From Gammaproteobacteria bacterium (GTDB lineage: Bacteria > Pseudomonadota > Gammaproteobacteria > Enterobacterales > Psychrobiaceae), in contig JABSRT010000010.1 of the NCBI GenBank assembly GCA_013214945.1, positions 62,001 to 126,000 of the forward strand: a DNA stretch of 64,000 bases, in the 5' to 3' direction. Under the pieces are notes generated by a model that was not told where the DNA came from, did not search any database, and was given only the letters and a program-made list of their open reading frames with translations. The translations under genes were made by a program, and so were the position numbers. This document shows, piece by piece, positions 46,839 to 55,256 of the stretch (positions are counted from its first letter, which is position 1; each line of letters starts with the position of its first letter).

Positions 46839-47585
46839 TTACTTCAGTGTTTCTAACTGTTTGGTGAATAAATCTTTAATGCCATCGTTCGCTAACGCCA
46901 GCATTGCTAGCAACTCATCATGGCTAAATGGTTCGCCTTCGGCGGTGCCTTGCACTTCAATCATCTTACCATTGTCGGCCATCACAACATTCATATCGGT
47001 TTCAGCCGCTGAATCTTCTGGGTAGTCTAAATCGCAAACCGCTTGGCCTTTATAAATACCAACAGACACGGCTGCAATCATATATTTTAGCGGATTTTTC
47101 TTGATCATCTTCTGTTCAAGCATGTAATTAATTGCATCAACCAACGCCACACAAGCACCAGTAATTGAAGCTGTGCGAGTGCCACCATCGGCCTGAATAA
47201 CATCACAGTCGATAGTAATAGTGAATTCACCTAATACTTCAAGATCAACCGCAGCACGCAATGAACGGGCGATTAATCGTTGAATTTCTAATGTACGGCC
47301 ACCTTGCTTGCCGGCATTGGCTTCACGGCGCATTCGAGAATGAGTAGAACGCGGTAACATGCCATATTCGGCGTTAATCCAACCCTGACCTTTGCCTTTA
47401 AGAAAACGCGGCACACCAGTTTCAACGGTGGCATTACACAATACCTTAGTGCCACCAAACTCAACCAATACCGAACCTTCTGCATGCTCAGTAAAATGAC
47501 GGGTGAATTTAACGGCTCTGACTTCGTCATTAGCTCGGCCGCTTGGACGGATATTTGTTTCGCTCGATGCTGCTTGCTGGCTCAT
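46839..47585 (-). CDS. rph: Ribonuclease PH
   Basis: RNase PH is a phosphorolytic 3'-to-5' exonuclease that trims tRNA precursors. The 248-residue protein has [105 protein letters not shown] and the phosphate-site residues. It looks full length and intact. AAGG lies eight bases before the ATG. It is divergent from yicC, with pyrE downstream. Confidence 0.97.
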   Translation of the reverse strand: MSQQAASSETNIRPSGRANDEVRAVKFTRHFTEHAEGSVLVEFGGTKVLCNATVETGVPRFLKGKGQGWINAEYGMLPRSTHSRMRREANAGKQGGRTLEIQRLIARSLRAAVDLEVLGEFTITIDCDVIQADGGTRTASITGACVALVDAINYMLEQKMIKKNPLKYMIAAVSVGIYKGQAVCDLDYPEDSAAETDMNVVMADNGKMIEVQGTAEGEPFSHDELLAMLALANDGIKDLFTKQLETLK

Positions 47586-47717
47586 GGCTGTACCTTAATT
47601 ATTGGGGCTGTTCAAATTGCCCGCTATTATAGAGACACTCACCCAGATTGGCTATCGCCATTGCCCGATCTCAGCAGCAAGTTTATACTGATAGTAAAAA
47701 TAGACAGGGGAAACAAC

Positions 47718-48578
47718 ATGATCCACAGCATGACTGCATTTGCTCGCCAAGAAACTAATGCCGACTGGGGCAATGCTAGCTGGGAAATTCGCTCGGTTAA
47801 TCAACGCTATCTCGAAACCTATATTCGATTGCCAGAACAACTGCGTAGTTTAGAGCCTATTTTACGCCAACGTTTTCGCAACCGACTGCAGCGCGGCAAA
47901 GTAGAATGCAACCTGCGTTTTGAACCGCTTAAGGATCAAACATCCCTCAACATTAATAATAAATTGGCCAGTCAGGTGATAAAGCAAGCCAACTGGGTAA
48001 TACAGCAAGCCGGCAGTGGTTCAATTAACCCGCTTGATATTCTTAACTGGCCCGGAGTAATTGCAGCGCCAGAACATGACATGGACGAAATTAATACCGC
48101 CTTGCTCGCGCAATTTGAGCTCGCGATTGAACAGTTTGTCGCCGCCCGTGCTAGCGAGGGTGATAATCTGAAAACAATGATAGTGACCCGCCTTAACGCC
48201 ATTAGCGAATTAGTATCGACGATCAGGAAACAAATGCCGACGATAATCGAATGGCAACGCCAGCGACTAAATAAAAAATTCGACGAGGCAAAAATTCAGC
48301 TCGATCCAGAACGGTTAGAACAAGAATTAGTCTTGTTGGCGCAAAAAGTTGATGTAGCAGAAGAACTCGACCGACTCGATAGTCATGTCAGCGAAACACA
48401 GAAAATAATGAAAAAAGGCGGTGCTTGCGGCAGACGCCTCGATTTTATGATGCAAGAATTTAACCGTGAAGCCAATACCTTAGCCTCAAAATCAATCAAC
48501 AGTGACATTACCCAAGCCAGCGTTGAATTAAAGGTTTTAATTGAACAAATGCGGGAGCAGATCCAGAATATAGAGTAA
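47718..48578 (+). CDS. yicC: YicC-family endoribonuclease, 3' end serving as an integration site
   Basis: YicC proteins are widespread and have been reported to act as endoribonucleases on small RNAs. The 286-residue protein starts MIHSMTAFARQETNADWG, after AGGGGAAACAAC. It has the C-terminal DUF1732 block DVAEELDRLDSHVSETQKIMKKGGACGRRLDFMMQEFNREANTLASKS and ends IEQMREQIQNIE. The long upstream frame is excluded because it overlaps rph antisense. Its last 23 bases recur as a near copy 1.5 kb downstream. Known mobilizable genomic islands of Vibrio insert at exactly this place, and a truncated integrase start follows here. Confidence 0.95.
   Translation: MIHSMTAFARQETNADWGNASWEIRSVNQRYLETYIRLPEQLRSLEPILRQRFRNRLQRGKVECNLRFEPLKDQTSLNINNKLASQVIKQANWVIQQAGSGSINPLDILNWPGVIAAPEHDMDEINTALLAQFELAIEQFVAARASEGDNLKTMIVTRLNAISELVSTIRKQMPTIIEWQRQRLNKKFDEAKIQLDPERLEQELVLLAQKVDVAEELDRLDSHVSETQKIMKKGGACGRRLDFMMQEFNREANTLASKSINSDITQASVELKVLIEQMREQIQNIE
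48556..48578 (+). repeat. Left attachment-site copy (attL) at the yicC 3' end
   Basis: AGCAGATCCAGAATATAGAG plus TAA forms the last codons and stop of yicC. It matches 20 of 23 bases at 50052-50074, in the same orientation. Similarity begins abruptly at the first base, as expected for a recombination core. Confidence 0.75.
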
Positions 48579-48596
48579 CATCTAGTAAAACCCAGA

Positions 48597-48610
48597 CAGA
48601 TCCAAAATAT
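48597..48610 (+). repeat. Third, shorter copy of the att core
   Basis: CAGATCCAAAATAT matches the yicC end CAGATCCAGAATAT at 13 of 14 bases, 39 bases further on. In the same register it would again read Gln-Ile-Gln-Asn-Ile. It may be an older att scar or an integrase arm site. Confidence 0.5.
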
Positions 48611-48661
48611 TATATTAATGACCAACCAAGCCCCACAAAAACCAAAGCGTTGGAGTGATAT

Positions 48662-48775
48662 ATGGACAGCTTAACGGTTAAAGAAGTCGCATCAAAAGCG
48701 AAAGGGGCACCAGGCCGGTTTTCGGACGGAAATGGGTTACATCTTCAAACTACATATAATAAAAAAGGCACTTAG
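48662..48775 (+). pseudogene. Truncated tyrosine integrase N-terminus
   Basis: An ATG with GGAGTG nine bases upstream opens 37 codons: MDSLTVKEVASKAKGAPGRF then SDGNGLHLQTTYNKKGT and a stop. The pattern LTVKxV...PGRFSDGNGLHL matches the arm-binding (DUF4102-type) N-terminus of phage and island integrases, where about 400 residues should follow. The frame ends inside the terminator of the next gene, so the rest was lost by deletion. It points away from yicC, beside the left attachment copy, the normal place for an island integrase. Confidence 0.7.
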
Positions 48776-48784
48776 AGTGCCTTT
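48764..48784 (-). terminator. Terminator of the 56-residue orphan gene
   Basis: AAAGGCAC and GTGCCTTT pair around five bases. On the minus strand TTTTTT follows. It lies ten bases after the stop of the orphan gene and overlaps the end of the integrase fragment. Confidence 0.85.
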
Positions 48785-48794
48785 GTGTAGAAGT

Positions 48795-48965
48795 TTATGC
48801 TGCTTTTTTCTTTTTGGGACCACTAGTATCTATACCATGAAATTTATTTTCATCGCTCAGCATTTGAGGTGCAGACTTTAATAAAAGTTCCATAGCTCCC
48901 CCTAGACGAGCATACACATCTTCCGCACCGAATAGACTTTTATCTTTTTGGATTGCTTGTTTCAT
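48795..48965 (-). CDS. Orphan small protein of 56 residues in the yicC island
   Basis: The protein reads MKQAIQKDKSLFGAEDVYAR, LGGAMELLLKSAPQMLSDEN, KFHGIDTSGPKKKKAA. It has an amphipathic helix and a lysine-rich C-terminus. TAAGGAATTC precedes the ATG and an intrinsic terminator follows the stop, so it is a complete transcription unit. I do not recognise the family. A nucleic-acid-binding or regulatory role for the basic tail is only a guess. Being cargo of an integrative element, it could be a regulator or an antitoxin-like protein. Confidence 0.65.
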   Translation of the reverse strand: MKQAIQKDKSLFGAEDVYARLGGAMELLLKSAPQMLSDENKFHGIDTSGPKKKKAA

Positions 48966-49142
48966 AATATGAATTCCTTAAGCTTCCTCGCCCCAGTCAT
49001 ATATTATTTATGATATATAAAGCCTATATAGTCAATGTTTAATATTATTAATTTTGATCTGGAACAACGCTGTTATTAATCGTCTCTGTAAAAGCGGACA
49101 AAAATTATACCTGAAATATTACTGAAGAATCAACAAAATTAA

Positions 49143-49670
49143 CTATGAGAATTTTTTCACAGCTAATTCTAAGTCATCTTTTGAAATCTTTAACCTAAGT
49201 GTAGGTTCACTATTTTCCACTCGCGAAAAACCAAAGCCACAATAATAATCTATCAGTTTTTTCGTAGTCGGGCCTACGATTTCCACAGCATCACCGTCTG
49301 TAGCAGAAATAAAGAGAAGAGACGCAATAAGAGTAATCATTACCATGCGCCCGTTTAATGGATGATTCTCGTTATCTCGAATAAAGCTTTCTATAAATTG
49401 AATCTCTAGAGTCTTTTCATTGAAATCATATTCCCCTAACATCGCACCGTCAGGAACACCATCTTGCTGAATTTTAACTGTAAATTCAAATTTATCGTCA
49501 GAATTACCGAACTGTCCGAATCCCCAACCCCATTCCAATTCAGCATAACCAGATGTAAGAATTCTATAGTCGTGGTCTGAAATAGGCCCTACTTTTAAAT
49601 CTAAACCTTGTTGCTCCAGAATCATTTGCAGACTATTAATTACCGCCGAGCTGATTTGATCTATGTTCAA
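49143..49670 (-). CDS. Orphan protein with a GNAT-like C-terminal half
   Basis: A 175-residue acidic protein. It starts at TTG (NIDQISSAVINSLQMILEQQ), with GGGAAGG three bases upstream; the next Met would remove 15 residues. After an aromatic strand AELEWGWGFGQFG comes a pattern like the core of GNAT acetyltransferases: GAMLGEYDF, LEIQFIESF, a helix NGRMVMITLIASLLFI, then KKLIDYYCGFGFSRV, which looks like the closing helix-strand of the fold. The usual acetyl-CoA loop (Q/R-x-x-G-x-G/A) is not clear. AT-rich cargo of the yicC island; no function assigned. Confidence 0.6.
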   Translation of the reverse strand: MNIDQISSAVINSLQMILEQQGLDLKVGPISDHDYRILTSGYAELEWGWGFGQFGNSDDKFEFTVKIQQDGVPDGAMLGEYDFNEKTLEIQFIESFIRDNENHPLNGRMVMITLIASLLFISATDGDAVEIVGPTTKKLIDYYCGFGFSRVENSEPTLRLKISKDDLELAVKKFS

Positions 49671-49802
49671 TGACCTTCCCTTCTCATTAATTTAGTGCCC
49701 CAAGGTTAATCCCTTACTAGGCCATAATCAATAAATATGCTCAATAGAAGTAAATATATTGGCTATGTTCTCCATAAATGCTGCTATGTGTGTAATCAAT
49801 TG

Positions 49803-49903
49803 AAAGTGTTGCTATTTGACAAAGCAAGCTGGAGCACATAGGTACCGCTCTAGAGTCCCACGGATGGGTTTACGGCGACTTGCTGTTCTAATGGCAACAC
49901 TTT
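49803..49903. repeat. 101-base imperfect inverted repeat
   Basis: AAAGTGTTGCTATTTGACAA (from 49803) pairs, with few mismatches and one bulge, with CTTGCTGTTCTAATGGCAAC up to 49903. The stem is about 25 bases long around 50 bases that include CCCACGGATGGG. No open frame lies in it. It may be a small palindromic mobile element, a structured RNA or a folded recombination site. Confidence 0.6.
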
Positions 49904-50051
49904 AGTACAACAGAGCCAAATATATTGAATAGGCAACAAAGAGGCACGGTGAGGCGACCTCCTACCACGCGGTGGGTAAATTGGTGAGTAAGAAACAAAT
50001 AAAGATAAAAACAAGATGCAAATTACAACAAAAAAACAATCATACTCAACA

Positions 50052-50074
50052 AGCAGATCCGGAACATTGAGTAA
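50052..50074 (+). repeat. Right attachment-site copy (attR)
   Basis: AGCAGATCCGGAACATTGAG plus TAA repeats the yicC end with three differences. Read in the yicC frame it gives Gln-Ile-Arg-Asn-Ile-Glu-stop; two of the three changes are silent, so it looks like a true diverged yicC end and not a chance match. Confidence 0.75.
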
Positions 50075-50171
50075 AAAACCGACCTCAAACTATAACTTGG
50101 GGCTGACATCTCCCCTTAATATTTATATGAGCTAAAACGCCATTGAACGGCAAAACCCTCATGCAGCACAG

Positions 50172-50195
50172 ATGCAAAACATACTTATTTTGCAT
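50172..50195. promoter_or_regulatory. Palindrome upstream of pxpABC
   Basis: ATGCAAAA and TTTTGCAT are perfect eight-base arms with an eight-base centre, ending 53 bases before the pxpA ATG. There is no T-run after it. The position suits an operator over the pxp promoter. Confidence 0.55.
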
Positions 50196-50248
50196 ACGTT
50201 TTACTTTTGATATATCGTTAACTTAAAATTAGCGGGATTGAAAAATAG

Positions 50249-50986
50249 ATGAAACTTAACTGTGATATGGGTGAAAGCTTTGGTTCGTGGACTCTAGGCC
50301 TAGACCAAGCGGTTATGCCGTGGGTCGACATGGCCAATATTGCCTGTGGCTTTCATGCGTCCGATCCTGACGTAATGGCGAGCACCATTAAAAGCGCCAT
50401 TGAACATCAGGTTACTATTGGCGCCCACCCAGGTTATGACGACAAGAAAGGCTTTGGTCGTCGCTCAATCCCTTGCTCGTTAACTGAGATTACCCACTTA
50501 GTGGCATATCAAGTCGGTGCAATGCAGGGCATGTGCGCGCTTTATGGCGCGGATGTCAGTTATGTTAAACCTCATGGCGCGTTATATAACGACATGATGA
50601 ACAATCTTGAGATATTTTCTGCTATTGTCGACGGAGTTGCTAGTCAGGCCGCTAAACCCGCTTTAATGATTTTGGCGACTTTCGACCATCAAAAATACCA
50701 AAAATTAGCAGCGCAGCAAGGGGTTAGATTATTGTTTGAAGCCTTTGCAGATCGGGCTTACACCCCCGATGGCAAGCTGGTGCCACGTTCTGAACCAGGC
50801 GCAGTATTACATCAGACCAGTGACATTATTAAACAAGTAGTGAGGCTGGCTGACAGCAATGAAATTGTGGCAACCGATGGTTCTGTACTCCGTATTAAGG
50901 TTGATACTGTCTGTGTTCATGGTGATAATGCCGAATCCGTGGCTTGTATTAAAGCGCTAAAACTCGCGCTGACACAATCTGAATAA
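50249..50986 (+). CDS. pxpA: 5-oxoprolinase subunit A (LamB/YcsF family)
   Basis: PxpA, with PxpB and PxpC, hydrolyses 5-oxoproline (pyroglutamate) to glutamate using ATP, and so clears a toxic by-product of glutamine and glutathione. The 245 residues show MKLNCDMGESFGSWTLG, MANIACGFHASDP, GAHPGYDDKKGFGRR, YVKPHGALYNDM, FEAFADRAYTPDGKLVPRS and CVHGDN, the metal-site pattern of the family. It is the first gene of pxpABC and stands just beyond the right end of the yicC island. Confidence 0.95.
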   Translation: MKLNCDMGESFGSWTLGLDQAVMPWVDMANIACGFHASDPDVMASTIKSAIEHQVTIGAHPGYDDKKGFGRRSIPCSLTEITHLVAYQVGAMQGMCALYGADVSYVKPHGALYNDMMNNLEIFSAIVDGVASQAAKPALMILATFDHQKYQKLAAQQGVRLLFEAFADRAYTPDGKLVPRSEPGAVLHQTSDIIKQVVRLADSNEIVATDGSVLRIKVDTVCVHGDNAESVACIKALKLALTQSE

Positions 50987-50990
50987 CGTG

Positions 50991-51692
50991 ATGAAGATAC
51001 GTTTAGTCCAAGTATCTGAAACGGCTCTAATGGTCTATTTTGGCGACAAAATCGAAACCTCATTGCCACAGCAGATAGCTCGCTTTGATCAAATAATTAC
51101 GACCCAATTGGGGGCTGCGATTACCGATGCTATCCCTTCGTATACCTCATTGTTACTAGAATATAATCCGTTAAAAATAACCATTGAACAGTTAATGACC
51201 ACCGCTCAGTTGGTGGTTTCTCAGTTAGTTCAACCGCATCTAATTCAAGAGCCTGCCACTATTGTATTACCGGTTTATTATGGACTAGAAGTCAGCCCAG
51301 ACCTTGTGTCAGTTGCAAGGCAACATAATTTATCGACCGCACAAGTGATCACCATTCATAGCCAGCGGGATTATACGGTGTGCGCGATAGGTTTTGCGCC
51401 AGGTTTTGCTTTTTTAGGATCGGTTGATCCGCGCATAGCAACGCCTAGACATCGTAAACCTCGGTTAAAAATTCCAGCTGGCAGTGTCGGCATTGCCGAT
51501 CAGCAAAGTGCCGTTTATCCGAATGACAGCCCCGGCGGTTGGCAAATCATTGGGAATTGCCCTCGCCAGTTATTCGATCCTACTGGCGATCCTATCATGC
51601 CTTTTAAAGTCGGAGACAAGGTAAGATTTAAACCAATAGATATCGAAAAGTACCAAAGTCTTGGGGGGAAATTATGTCTGGATTGGAAGTAG
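50991..51692 (+). CDS. pxpB: 5-oxoprolinase subunit B
   Basis: PxpB (233 residues) forms the phosphotransfer complex with PxpC. It carries CAIGFAPGFAFLGSVDPRIATPRHRKPRLKIPAGSVGIADQQSAVYPNDSPGGWQIIGN. The histidine in the RHRKPR region corresponds to the family's conserved site. I start at ATG (MKIRLVQVSE), four bases after the pxpA stop; an adjacent GTG one codon earlier is also possible. It overlaps pxpC by 19 bases. Confidence 0.94.
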   Translation: MKIRLVQVSETALMVYFGDKIETSLPQQIARFDQIITTQLGAAITDAIPSYTSLLLEYNPLKITIEQLMTTAQLVVSQLVQPHLIQEPATIVLPVYYGLEVSPDLVSVARQHNLSTAQVITIHSQRDYTVCAIGFAPGFAFLGSVDPRIATPRHRKPRLKIPAGSVGIADQQSAVYPNDSPGGWQIIGNCPRQLFDPTGDPIMPFKVGDKVRFKPIDIEKYQSLGGKLCLDWK

Positions 51693-52627
51693 TTAATCCC
51701 GGGTTTTTATCACTTATTCAGGATCTTGGCCGTCATGGTTCGGCATATTTAGGGCTTAGTCCTGGGGGACCAATTGATCTGCACGCGTTTTGCTGGGGCA
51801 ATAAGTTACTGGGTAATTCGGCCAATGCCGCCGCGATCGAGATAACCTTGGGTCAAGCCAGCTTTAAAGCAACAAAAGACACTTTACTTGCCCTCACCGG
51901 GGCAGAAATGCAAGCAACAGTCGATGACCAGCCACAACCCAATTGGCATACCTTTGTCCTCAAAAAGGGCCAAGTATTAAGCTTAGGTATAGCTCACAGT
52001 GGCTTACGCGCTTATGTTAGCGTAGCGGGAGGCATTAAAGTACCGTTAGTATTTAACAGCGCAGCAACCGTTTGCCGCAATCAACTAGGTGGCCTTGCTG
52101 AAGCTAATAATGAATTTGGATTGGGTAATAAATTACGTCAAGCCGATCAGCTTCCGGTCAACGACTTAGCATTAACTGGCTCACCGCTGATTCACCATGG
52201 CGTGCCAGTTCGCTATGTTCCAACTTACCCAGCTGAAATTACGATCTGTTTAATTGAGTCGTATCAATGTGATGCTTTTAATGACCAACAGAAAGCACTG
52301 TTTTATCAAAGCCAGTACCAAGTGACTCCTCACAGTGACCGCATGGGCATTCGTCTGGCAGGCCCGTCAATCAGTAGTGAGTTATCAGGCATAGTATCAG
52401 AGGGGATCGCACTGGGCTCGGTGCAAATTCCACCAGACGGCCAGCCGATTATTTTACTCAATGACCGTCAAACATTAGGCGGTTACCCCAAACTTGGCTG
52501 CATAGCTAGGCGCGACCTTTCTAAAATAGCGCAGGCACGACCTGGTACCATTGTGCGTTTTCAGCCCGCGAACCTGCAACAACAAACAAAAAAATGGTGC
52601 GAGTTTATGCGGTTTTTTAAGCTGTAA
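51674..52627 (+). CDS. pxpC: 5-oxoprolinase subunit C
   Basis: PxpC (317 residues) is the biotin-dependent carboxylase-like partner of PxpB. It has VVNPGFLSLIQDLGRHGSAYLGLSPGGPIDLHAFCWGNKLLGN, AYVSVAGGI, VTPHSDRMGIRLAGP, IVSEGIALGSVQIPPDGQPIILLNDRQTLGGYPKLG and CIARRDLSKIAQARPG, all typical. GGGGG lies before its ATG inside the end of pxpB. It is the last gene of the unit and converges with a chemoreceptor gene. Confidence 0.95.
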   Translation: MSGLEVVNPGFLSLIQDLGRHGSAYLGLSPGGPIDLHAFCWGNKLLGNSANAAAIEITLGQASFKATKDTLLALTGAEMQATVDDQPQPNWHTFVLKKGQVLSLGIAHSGLRAYVSVAGGIKVPLVFNSAATVCRNQLGGLAEANNEFGLGNKLRQADQLPVNDLALTGSPLIHHGVPVRYVPTYPAEITICLIESYQCDAFNDQQKALFYQSQYQVTPHSDRMGIRLAGPSISSELSGIVSEGIALGSVQIPPDGQPIILLNDRQTLGGYPKLGCIARRDLSKIAQARPGTIVRFQPANLQQQTKKWCEFMRFFKL

Positions 52628-52634
52628 GTATCTC

Positions 52635-54962
52635 TTAAATTTTAAATTGGGCAACTAACTGACGTAAGTTACCACCGAGCGACGCTAAATCTTTTGAGGC
52701 TTCAGCTGTTTGCTTAGAACCATCAGCGCATTCATGCGCGGCATCGGATATCGACAAAACATTCTTATTAATATCTACGGTTGTCGCGCGCTGCTCTTCA
52801 ACGGCTGCGGCAATCATTTGGTTCATGTTATTAATATCATCTATTGATTGCGATACTGCCGAAAAACGCTCACTGGCAGCTTGCGCTTGCTCTACAACCC
52901 CTAGCGTCGAACGCTGGCTTTGCTCCATGACTGTTACCGCCTTTGCTGAGCTAGCTTGTAATTTATCAATGACATCGGTTATTTCAGTCGTCGAACGTTG
53001 GGTCCGACTCGCTAACGCTCTGACTTCGTCGGCAACCACCGCGAAACCTCGACCTTGTTCACCAGCTCTTGCGGCTTCAATTGCAGCATTTAGGGCCAGT
53101 AAATTCGTTTGCTCTGCGACGCCTTTGATGACATCGAGCACCGCTATAATTTGACCACTGTGTTGCTCAAAATCATTAATCACCGCGGTTGCCGAATCAA
53201 TCTGCTGGGCCAAGTTATTAACCGCGTCGACCGTTGATTTCATGAGGTCATAACCCTCGTTAGACTGCTGGTTAGCCTCATCAACCGCAATGACCATATT
53301 GCCAATATGACTGGCGACTTCTTCAATCGCGCAAGTCATTTGCTCCATGGCTGTAGCGACCATCGCTGTTTGACTGTGTTGCTCTTCAATCAAGATACTG
53401 TTTTGATTAGTAATCACCGACGCTTGCTCAGCTGTGGTCGCAATTTGTGTCGAGTTCTCAGCGACATTTTTAATGCCACCGTGAAACTTAGTTAACATTG
53501 AATTTAATGCCTTCGACGCTTGACCAATTTCGTCACCAGTTTCAATCAGAAACCGGTGAGTTAAATCGGAATCTAGTTCAACTTTCTCGATACCTGTACT
53601 TAGGTTAATGATCGGCTTACTAATTCTATTCGCAAAAAATAAACCGCCTAGCAATCCGAATATAATTAACACTAGCCCGACAGACACCGCTGATATTTTA
53701 ATCACTGCCGTCATTGCATTGGCACTAGCAAAAGCCTCACTGGTATCGATTTCAGCCAAAATAGCCCAGTTTAAGCCGTTAAACGTTACCGGTGCATAAG
53801 CCGATAACACTGAAACTCCCCGATAATCATTAATGGTTTCAATCCCTGATTTACCATTTAATGCCTTTGCCGCCGACGGTGTGCTTACGGCCTGCAGACC
53901 AATTCCGCTCTTTTTCGCTTCAATAATACCGACAATCTCAGCACTCACCCCACCATTCTTTAAGGCTGTTATATAAGCGGGTAAATCTTGCTGCAAAAAT
54001 CGACTCTGAGACCTGAGGGTATTGTCTGACCCAATTAAGTAGGTTTCTCCTGACTTACCTAGTCCTGATTGCTGCCAGTGGCCGTCTTGATTCATAATGT
54101 TATTGATTCGACCAATCGGCATTTGAAAAATCAGTACCCCGATATTTTTGCCTTGATCAAAAATAGGCGTTGCGATAAACGCCGCCGCATCTTGGTAAGA
54201 CGGCTGATAACTTGCAAAATCACTGATCACTGTCTCACCTGGTGTCGTCGCTTGTTGCGCTGTTCTAAATACTTTGCCGATGGCTGAATTAGCAAATGTG
54301 CCCGTTGTTAAGGACGTTGAAAAATCCAATTCTTTAAACACCGAATAAACAACATTACCGCTGGTACTATCAACTAAAAATATATCGTAATACTCAAACT
54401 CCGCTAAATAGTTACTAATAATTGGATGGTAAAGCTGGTGAGTACGGTCATAATCGGAGCGATTATTAAGCGCAACCATTTGGTCTTTTTGCCCCAAAGG
54501 GTCGGGGTTTTTCTCGATTAATTGATGCTGAAGCAAGACCGAGGTATCTGACAAATTGCCAAGCCATTGTTCAAACGGCGCATTATCACCTTGGTTGCGT
54601 GATTGATATTGCTGATTAAACTCTTGTTGATAATACCGACGAAGTTCACTTCTGGCAGTGTCTGGCGATATTGTTACTTGCGTAGCATAATTGTCATAAG
54701 ACCATTTAAACGCATGCATTGCATTAATCGTCATCGTACTTTGAGCAAAAGTCCGAACTTGCTTATCAATATTACCTAAATAATCTTCGATCCGGCCCTT
54801 AGTAATATCTCTAATGGCTAACAGACGCTCGTTAGTCGCAACCTCCATCGCTTGATAAGCGCTGGTCGATGATTGATAACCAATAATGAATGAGGAGATA
54901 ATGACAGGAAGAGCAACCAACAGGGTAGCGCCAACTAAAATTTTACTTTTCAACTTGAACAT
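52635..54962 (-). CDS. Methyl-accepting chemotaxis protein with periplasmic Cache domain
   Basis: A 775-residue chemoreceptor. It has one N-terminal membrane helix ([20 protein letters not shown]) and a large periplasmic sensor of about 360 residues with a double-Cache-like pattern, including [20 protein letters not shown] and [22 protein letters not shown] second helix follows ([21 protein letters not shown]), then HAMP, and a long coiled coil with the signalling tip [35 protein letters not shown] start at MFKLKSK with AAGGA eleven bases upstream; a start four codons earlier would overlap that site. Cache domains often bind amino or carboxylic acids; the ligand here is unknown. Confidence 0.92.
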   Translation of the reverse strand: MFKLKSKILVGATLLVALPVIISSFIIGYQSSTSAYQAMEVATNERLLAIRDITKGRIEDYLGNIDKQVRTFAQSTMTINAMHAFKWSYDNYATQVTISPDTARSELRRYYQQEFNQQYQSRNQGDNAPFEQWLGNLSDTSVLLQHQLIEKNPDPLGQKDQMVALNNRSDYDRTHQLYHPIISNYLAEFEYYDIFLVDSTSGNVVYSVFKELDFSTSLTTGTFANSAIGKVFRTAQQATTPGETVISDFASYQPSYQDAAAFIATPIFDQGKNIGVLIFQMPIGRINNIMNQDGHWQQSGLGKSGETYLIGSDNTLRSQSRFLQQDLPAYITALKNGGVSAEIVGIIEAKKSGIGLQAVSTPSAAKALNGKSGIETINDYRGVSVLSAYAPVTFNGLNWAILAEIDTSEAFASANAMTAVIKISAVSVGLVLIIFGLLGGLFFANRISKPIINLSTGIEKVELDSDLTHRFLIETGDEIGQASKALNSMLTKFHGGIKNVAENSTQIATTAEQASVITNQNSILIEEQHSQTAMVATAMEQMTCAIEEVASHIGNMVIAVDEANQQSNEGYDLMKSTVDAVNNLAQQIDSATAVINDFEQHSGQIIAVLDVIKGVAEQTNLLALNAAIEAARAGEQGRGFAVVADEVRALASRTQRSTTEITDVIDKLQASSAKAVTVMEQSQRSTLGVVEQAQAASERFSAVSQSIDDINNMNQMIAAAVEEQRATTVDINKNVLSISDAAHECADGSKQTAEASKDLASLGGNLRQLVAQFKI

Positions 54963-55197
54963 GAAATTTACCATCCTTGATAAAAAACCCTAACCATTAA
55001 CTCAACACTACGTAATTTTTTCGCCATGCGCCAGAAATAACTGAACTCAGTGCGCACTATTACCCCTGAGATTTATAGCAAATATCCTGGATTGAGTTAT
55101 CAATTCACAAACTAAAATTCACCATAAACCAAGGTAAATTCAGCTGCCTGCAATGTGGTTATACTAATTTAATTAATTAGCTGATCAATTTTTTATC

Positions 55198-55227
55198 AAA
55201 AAAAACGGCCCATCAAAGGACCGTTTT
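55198..55227 (-). terminator. Terminator of the TRAP operon
   Basis: AAAACGG and CCGTTTT pair, with one internal mismatch and two further pairs, around ATCAAA. On the minus strand a long T-run follows. It lies 30 bases past the TRAP permease stop. Confidence 0.75.
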
Positions 55228-55256
55228 ATAATCGATAAATCAATTACCGCATCAGG

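Larger units (their letters stand above)
48579..50074. mobile_element. Remnant of an integrative genomic island at yicC
   Basis: About 1.5 kb bracketed by direct repeats of the yicC 3' end. It contains a cut-off integrase start next to the left repeat, two orphan minus-strand genes, their terminator and a 101-base inverted repeat. Base composition is richer in A and T than around it, and there are long non-coding stretches. Integration of MGIVflInd1-type mobilizable islands into the 3' end of yicC is established for Vibrio. Assigning this remnant to that class is inference, since most of the island is gone. Confidence 0.7.

Noticed and set aside
48383-48625. A minus-strand frame across the yicC end
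   Set aside because: Antisense to conserved yicC codons, without a ribosome binding site.
49803-49903. Interpretation of the large inverted repeat as an integron attC site
   Set aside because: The GTTRRRY/RYYYAAC core sites are not present at the ends and no integron integrase or cassette array is seen.
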